This document shows, piece after piece, positions 57,721 to 64,000 of a stretch of DNA of 64,000 nt (position 1 is the first letter of the stretch; every line of letters begins with the position of its first letter). The stretch is from contig JAAEAF010003530.1 of the NCBI GenBank assembly GCA_011037195.1, positions 1 through 64,000 of the forward strand. Reading direction: 5' to 3'. The notes below the pieces were generated by a model. The model was not told the origin of the DNA. It did not search any database and saw nothing but the letters and a program-made list of their open reading frames with translations. The position numbers and the translations under genes were made by a program. The stretch comes from Triatoma infestans. Taxonomy: Eukaryota > Arthropoda > Insecta > Hemiptera > Reduviidae.

Positions 57721-59640
57721 TAAGACCCTCCTCCAGCGCAGTATTATCCCATACATGTCCAAGGGGATACCATTGCTGGTATCGATATGGCGGTCACGGA
57801 GCTGACTGAGGCAATAGCAGGCGTAAGTGGGGAGGCATTAAAAAAAATACCCACTATTCGCACGCTCCGGTTCCTTGGTGGATACGGGAGCTAACAGCAA
57901 CCAAAAAAGAAGTAGCCAGGAAGCGAAGACGGTACCAACGGGAACCAAATGGGAAATCCCGTCAAAAGATATTTAGATGAGTATCGGGGTGCCCAAAGGC
58001 AATATAAAAAGATGGTGTCGCAGGCCAAGACCTCAAGGTGGCTGGAGTTCGTGGAGTCAGAAGTTAATAGAGATCCATGGGGTATTGTGTACAAGGTGCA
58101 GTCAAGTAAGATGAAGACAGACCTGATATTAGCAAGTCTAAATATAGACGGAGTATCGGGTGCTGGGTCCTGGAAAGAGTCAACTCAGCACTTATTGAAG
58201 TACTCCTCTCTGAGGATAACCCTCTGGACGACATTTTTTTGCAAAGAAGTGGTCACGAAGCAGCCTATGAGTCACCCGCTCTGGATGAGTCCATAACTGA
58301 ATTCGATGTATACGATGTTAAGTTTGTTATTGGCGAAATAAAGAATAAGAAGGCTCCAGGAATGGATATGATAAATGGAGAAATTGTCCGGAAAAATAAG
58401 GACGTTCTAAGTCAGTATCTTCTGAAATTGATTCAAAGCTATCTCACCCAAAGGGTGGCGGTGCTAGTGACTCAAGCCGGCGAGATTTCAAGGCCAATAA
58501 CTAAAGGTTGTCAGCAGGGCACGGTGGTGGGCCCGTTCCTGTGGAACCTGGTTATGGATGAATTGTTAGAGCATATTGAAAATATGGATTATTGTGATTC
58601 GGTTGCATACGCTGAGACCTTGCAATAGTCGTCCACGGTGAATTTCGTCGGGCGTTAGAAGAGCGTGCTAGCGCTGTAGTGACCTGAATAAAGAATTGGT
58701 GTCAAGGAGAGAAGCTTCAGATTTCGTTCGAGAAGTCTAAAGTGATGCTAATGAAAGGCAAACTTCATCCCAGTCGTCCTCCCTGGATTAGGGTGGACGA
58801 TCATAGAATAGTCCATGTGACCCAATTTGAGTACCGTGCGTGCTGCTGGTTGGAAGCTTTCTTTTAAGCCCCATATTCAGTGGGCTGCCTCCAGATGTCT
58901 CAACTTGTACCAGGGAATAAAAAGAGTAGCCCATGGTGAGTGGGGGCTGAAGACTGGTGAGGCCTTAACCATTTACAGGGGCGTAATAGAGAATGTAGCA
59001 GCGTACGCAGCTGCCTTTCATGGGCTGATAAGCTTGACATGCAGTCGTACAGCGGCATTCTGTTGCGAATGCAAAGAGCCATTTTGTGCTCGGTAACAAG
59101 GAGGGCCTATGCGACAATATCCACGGCCTCCTTACCGGTGTTCGCTGGTGTTTTGCCGCTTGATCTCCTTGTGGAGATGAGAGCTCTTACTCATAAGTAT
59201 AAAAAAGGGGTACTGATTGTCCTTGATGGTGAGGAACTGCCCAGTCAGACGCCTATGAGAATGGCATATGAGTTCTTCCCAAATCTGCATCACAGACTGT
59301 TGATTCGATGGCTGGAGCTATCCCAAACCGTAACGCAATATTTCACGGGCCACGGGGAATTTATTCTAAGTTCCATGAGCTAGGATTGAAAGATTCCTCG
59401 AATTACGAATGCGGTGAACGGGACACAGTGCATCTTTCCTCGAGGAGGCAAGAATCCATATGGAATTCAAGCTGAAAAGGAGGGGAGAGAACTGGTCGGG
59501 AGAATGCAAGGAGTTAATGAAAAGTGCTAATAATTTTGTCGAGTTTGCTCGTGAAGTAGCGCTAATGCGCCGGACTAGACGGATAAGTAGAGGTCCGCCT
59601 AAGTGGCAGGGATGAAAACTAGCCTACTTCAAAAAAATTT
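57721..59640 (+). pseudogene. R1-like ORF2, reverse transcriptase and tail
   Basis: The RT fingers/palm are in 58,239-58,628: NKKAPGMDMINGEIV, then GCQQGTVVGPFLWNLVMD (usual GCPQGSVLGP). The active-site YADD appears as YAET and is followed by a frameshift and stop, so the enzyme is dead twice over. Further pieces follow: EKSKVMLMKGK and TQFEY (58,735-58,840), then AYATISTASLPVFAGVLPLDL (59,107-59,170). The last is the hallmark thumb/tail segment of R1-clade elements. It ends with FTGHGEF and remnants of the Cys/His tail. Confidence 0.85.
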
Positions 59641-59762
59641 GATTTTGTATCAGGAGTTCGAAGTGTAAGACACTATCTAGTAAGTGGTCTTATCTAGTGG
59701 CAGTTTACCAAGTCTCATATATCAAGAGACATTTTCCGTGATAGCCTGCTTCATTTTGTGGT

Positions 59763-59800
59763 CATCGACCGGTTTCGGGCGTTTGCCCATCTTCAGGATA
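59763..59800 (-). ncRNA. Hammerhead-ribozyme-like motif (left arm)
   Basis: On the minus strand: UAUC, CUGAAGA, U, GGGC-AAAC-GCCC, GAAA, C-CG-G, UC, then GAUG. This fits a type I minimal hammerhead. Stem I is UAUC/GAUG with one wobble pair. The CUGANGA box is present (position 7 is free to vary). Stem II has 4 bp and stem III is very short, ending GUC at the cleavage site. An extra U before stem II is unusual. Very short stem III is known from hammerheads in Penelope-like elements, which act best as dimers. Confidence 0.6.
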
Positions 59801-59920
59801 CGTTTGTTAGGCAGTGTAATAACATAGACTTGCACAGAGCAAATTCATTTTACACACTTTACTCAGTGTGTGTAAACTGAATTTGCTCTTGCAAGTCTGT
59901 TATTACACGCCTGACAAACG

Positions 59921-59958
59921 CATCCTGAAGATGGGCGAACGCCCGAAACCGGTCGATG
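59921..59958 (+). ncRNA. Hammerhead-ribozyme-like motif (right arm)
   Basis: On the plus strand: CAUC (59,921-59,924), CUGAAGA (59,925-59,931), U, GGGC-GAAC-GCCC (33-44), GAAA (45-48), C-CG-G (49-52), UC (53-54, predicted cleavage after C at 59,954), then GAUG (55-58) pairing perfectly with CAUC. All conserved core bases (CUGANGA, GAAA, UH) are present. The only departure from consensus is the extra U after CUGAAGA. Folded and cleavage behaviour is inferred, not shown. Confidence 0.65.
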
Positions 59959-60020
59959 ACAACAAAATGAAGCAGGGGCTATCATGGAAAATGTTCTGAT
60001 GCTTTCCAGCTCTGCGGAAC

Positions 60021-63000
60021 AAACCACCACCACAAGTCTCATGTATATTCGCGGCCACTTTGATAAACAGGAATTTTCGTGCATTCCAGACTGCGCTGTC
60101 TAGTTGCGTATAATTTTGTTTTATAAATAAAATTAATATGATGAATGAAGAATCATTTAGATTTTAAATTTCCAATGAAATTTAGCCCATGCATTTTCAA
60201 TTGGGGAAAGTTTTATTAATTTAATTTTTCTTCTTTTTCATACTTCCGTTTCATTTACCACTATTCTACCCATCTGGAATTTAAATTTAAATTTCTTGTA
60301 GGTAAATTGTAGGTTATGAGTCTTTTTACTTACTTAATTTCGTTTCTTACATTACTAGAAAAAACTAGAATGCAAGAAACATATAATTATCGTTTACAAT
60401 CTTCAAACATTGTACTGGAGGGCATAATTGTAAGGAAGGAGCTAAATAAATAAATAAAAACACTCAGTTGTAAATATATTTTTTTCTTATTTAGGTTTTA
60501 TTTAACATTTACAGAAACTAATATTAACTGAATTTTTGTATAGGTATTTTAGTAGGTTTAATGCAAGTAAGACTTTTCAAAAGCTGTATCAGATTAATAT
60601 GATATATGTGTTAATTGTAGGTATTCATTTCTCTACACAAATTAGTAGTTTAAAACAAATAGTTATTTTTATATATTTTTAACTAGGGTTGATTTATAGT
60701 TTTCGTCTTTGATTGATTGTTTTTTTTTTAATGTACAGTTTATATTATTTACTAAAAATGATCCAAAGTTTATTCCAAAGAATCAACGTTGATTAGCCCT
60801 TCAGTTACACTTGTTCAACTTTCTTAGCACATTTAAAAAAATTAATATTTTTGATGCTTTCTTACAATTAAAAAAGTTCTTATATTATTACTTAATGAAT
60901 TGTATAGATATTTAAATATATATCTTAATTATTTGTTCATTAAGAATCACCCATATTAATAAACAAACTTGTATACAGATAAGATTCGTTTATATGGTTT
61001 ACACTCTCAGAGGATTTTTGACGAATCATACTGACATAATAATCAACCAATGCTTAAGAAAACATGCTTGCATATATTGGTATTTTTTAAAACTTCTAAT
61101 TTTATTCTGCAAACATTTATCTGGTCTTTCTGAAGAACCAATAGTAAGTTTTAATTACTTATTATTATATCCATTATAACCGTAGTATTTTCGTTGTTTT
61201 TAGAGATTATATACAAAACAAATAACTAAATATAAACAAACAAATAAAAAAATATCTGAAACAATAAGATATACGATTCTTATCTTTTTATAGACGCACT
61301 CCCTGGAGTATTCGCATTCAAAAACTAACAAAGTGAGTATAAAAATTTTCTGAGCAAATTCTACAAAAATTTACTTAAGGCATCAATATTTAAAAACTAG
61401 AAATATTCAAGGAATTATTTTTTTTCTATTAAACAAATAAGAATCTCAGAATTATAATTAATATAATAATAAAGTGGATGATCATTTATATTTAAATATA
61501 ATTACTATTATTAACGATTTTATGGCGAATAATAGTTACTTAATTTTCAAAAATAGGGTAGTAAAATGTACACTATTACAAGAAACTATTAACTATTTAA
61601 TATAAAAAAACTCATCTTTTTCCTTGACGGAATAACATTCTTTTTTTATTTGAAATGTTGTTAATAAAATCTTCATTAAACAATATTTTTAATAATCTTA
61701 ACCGGCATTTTTCTTTCTTTTTTTTTTAATAAAAAAAAATACAAAAACCCTTTTTTTAAAAGAAAAGTAAAAAAAAAACACCTTGAGTCGAGAACATACT
61801 GAGACTCAGAAAGAGAAAGCTCAGCACTTCAATGAAGCAAGTCACTGAAATCTGCTCAATATTTCTTTTAATTCTGACCGTTCATATACACAATAATACT
61901 ACCAACACTCTGTTCAAAGCTAACAGACCCACTTTACATCAACTCTCTTCCGTTGCTCCATGTATAAATCTCTCCTAAATTACAATTCAGTTCGGCTATT
62001 CAGAGAGCGAATATTTTTTTGAATATATATAACTAAAATTTTAAACCTTTGTTCATTTTTTTGGTTTTTATTAGTTTGTTTCAACCAGTTTCAGAATCAA
62101 ATTTCAAATTTAAAGTCAGATGATCCAAATAAACCTTTAAGTTTTGTACTGGTTTGCTACCTGACTATTTAAAGTTTACAATCATGCCTTACTGTGCGAA
62201 TATGTGCAGAAATCGTATTCAGAGTTGATTACCAACAACAACGTTCCAGAAAAAATTAAAATAAAATAAATTAAAACTGAACAAAAAACTAACCACTGAC
62301 CGCATTTGCGCTATGAGTAATCACAAATCAGTTACCAATCGGAAACTGCTTGCTCGAACTAACTTAATGTGAAGCAATTGTTTTTATGAACGAGTCAGCC
62401 AGTTTTTTTTTTGTATTTTTTACATCTTATTCTGTTTATATTTAATGTATTGTTACATTAACGTTATAATTGCTATACAAGAATATTTAAACTAATTTAA
62501 TCTACATGGCAGAAAAATTACATTTCCAAAATTACTATTATTTGTTAAAAATCAATATGAACGCTAAAAACGCCTGTTTTTTTTTTTAAAGTTCTGCTGT
62601 ACTAAATAATAAATATATATAATTATATCATACCTAACTATGATTAAATATATCGAATACATAATTGTTTCTCTTTTAATCGATATTCAAAAATCTCTGT
62701 TTGTTCTCTTTGCAATAACATCATCACAATCTTCTTTATATAAATTAAAATATATATTTCAGAGATAATTAATAATAAAATTTATGAGATTTTTTTTCTT
62801 CGGAAAATTTTCATTGGAGTTTTGCAATATAATTTTCTACATTAACGTCTTATTTTTCTAGGAATACAATCTCTCAGATTATTAATTTTAAACTAGAACT
62901 ACATACTACAGGTTTAAATATATATATATATATATATATTTAGAGTTAAATTTATATATATTGTAGCAATAAGTTAATGTATTTTTCAAGTTTTAAACCC

Positions 63001-64000
63001 ATAAGAAATGAAACCAAATAATTAATATAATACCACATTAGTAAAAGTTGTAATTAAAAAAGTAACATAATCGTCTAGTCTTTCAATAATATGATTGACG
63101 GCATACAACAATGGAAACTTCAATTGAAAATTAAAATATATAACAAAATAAGTTTTTAAAATAAAATAAAAAAATTCTCTAAATGTTAGAATTCGAAAAT
63201 AAAATTAATACGAAAAGTATCGAATAGTTAATTTCCATATATTTCAGGGCTATCTTTTAAATTACTTAGCATAAACCTTCACCACGTTCCAAAAAAAAAA
63301 AAATCTATTTTATGAAACAAAATTATATATATTATAATTTAATTAATACGATAATTTACACACGTTGTTTACAAGACCATAAAATTAATTTACAACATTT
63401 CGGACTACTCAAAACTGAGAGAGATATTGAGAAAATAAAAGAAAATCTTATCATTGTATTCAGTTTTACCCTTAATAGCTGTAAATAACCAATAAATCAA
63501 TTTGCCTTTTACAAGAAGTTCACGACTTTTCTCTACACGAACCCGTAGGGACTCAAAACATTTTGTTGTCACATCCTTTATGAAATAGGTATATTTTACA
63601 TACATATATATATAACATTAAAAATAAAATAAAATCAATTCGCGCATTTTCGCTCTCATTAATTTTTTAAAAAAATATTTACTTAAAACTAAAAATTATA
63701 ATTATTAAATAAACGCTGTCACTTTACCTTAAATGAGCATATATTAGAGCACAATATTCATTAAATATATATATATATATATATAAAATAAAATAGTACC
63801 TAAATGAAATAAACAAAAATTATATATTTTTTAAATTTAAACAAAATATATTACAAAAATATTGACGACTGTACATACACCTAGACAATACACTGTTTTC
63901 ATATCTTTCTGTGGGGTGAGGGAGGGACCAAATTATTTCATACAATTTTCCTCTTCCGTTTCTTTAGTTTTTGTATTATTTTCTGCGAGAAAACAGAAGC
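60021..64000. other. AT-rich intergenic region, no gene seen
   Basis: Almost 4 kb with very low GC content, (TA)n runs near 62,918-62,940 and 63,766-63,784, and only short low-complexity frames (the longest about 66 codons at 63,405-63,605). I find no exon, RNA gene, transposon or repeat family member that I can support. Confidence 0.6.

Larger units (their letters stand above)
56104..59640 (+). mobile_element. R1-like non-LTR retrotransposon, near full length but dead
   Basis: Both open reading frames of an R1-clade LINE can be traced in order on the plus strand: a gag-like ORF1 with zinc knuckles, then ORF2 with an endonuclease/exonuclease/phosphatase-type endonuclease, reverse transcriptase and Cys-containing tail. 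Numerous frameshifts and stops interrupt them. The 5' end lies within about 70 bp of the BEL gag start on the other strand, so the LINE probably inserted into the BEL leader and removed or displaced its 5' LTR. No poly(A) tail or target duplication is clear at the 3' end. The palindrome follows at 59,722. Confidence 0.85.
59722..60020. repeat. Foldback element with a hammerhead-like core in each arm
   Basis: Two arms of about 135 bp (59,722-59,859 and 59,867-60,003) are inverted copies of each other at roughly 85-90 percent by eye. A very short loop lies near 59,862, so a transcript would form a long hairpin. The arms share, from outside in: 'attttcc.tgatagcctgcttcattttgt', the hammerhead-like core, 'tgttagg.agtgtaata.ca.a.acttgc' and 'agagcaaatt'. 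One related copy is a single arm (40,635-40,810) and another is a decayed palindrome (37,870-38,165). It has no coding capacity and flanking duplications were not found. Confidence 0.88.

Overview
The window is nuclear DNA from an AT-rich arthropod genome, almost certainly an insect. It shows spliceosomal introns, AATAAA polyadenylation signals, a KRI1 gene, the first coding exon of a Glut4EF/ZNF395-type zinc-finger regulator, and insect-type transposons (R1/LOA-like and RTE/CR1-like LINEs, BEL/Pao, mariner). A hemipteran or similar large hemimetabolous genome is my guess, but no marker here fixes the order. There are no bacterial or organellar features, no CRISPR array, no rRNA, and no tRNA that I could recognise.

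Layout. Positions 1-32,868 contain no recognisable host exon. If the Glut4EF-like exon (32,869-33,243, minus) belongs to a gene that continues leftwards, this whole stretch is its first intron or lies beyond it. It is dominated by one interspersed repeat family, called family A here. Family A has ends with AATCTGGTGTGAAAC, repeated CCGGAAGT motifs and at least a dozen copies on both strands. Between the copies lie 5'-truncated LINE fragments (85-560, 3,040-3,900, 14,580-14,940, 16,360-16,900, 22,710-23,360 and a fresh-looking one with an 11-bp target duplication at 24,660-25,416). Positions 33,244-33,620 are the 5' UTR and promoter region of the Glut4EF-like gene. Positions 33,900-40,900 hold more transposon debris: a LINE fragment, an internally deleted mariner with clear inverted repeats, two foldback elements and the last family A copy.

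Positions 41,000-50,000 are the gene-bearing part. They contain KRI1 (minus), an unknown 220-residue cysteine-repeat protein (plus), exon-like GC-richer islands, and a small secreted Ala/Pro-rich protein with a tiny first exon (minus). Family A is absent from here on. Positions 50,600-52,200 hold an LTR-like promoter module and another exon-like block. Positions 53,290-59,700 are a GC-rich transposon graveyard: a gutted BEL/Pao element (minus) interrupted by a poly(A)-tailed LINE 3' end (plus) and abutted head to head by a frameshifted R1-like LINE (plus). It is followed by a roughly 300-bp palindrome, each arm of which carries a hammerhead-ribozyme-like core. Positions 60,020-64,000 are AT-rich with nothing recognised.

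The most interesting signal is the hammerhead-like motif in foldback elements (59,722-60,020, with decayed relatives at 40,635-40,810 and 37,870-38,165 and possibly a distant one at 20,846-21,085). Hammerheads of this minimal type are known from Penelope-like retroelements, but here they sit in inverted arms. The host genes show no operon-like or pathway relationship to each other.
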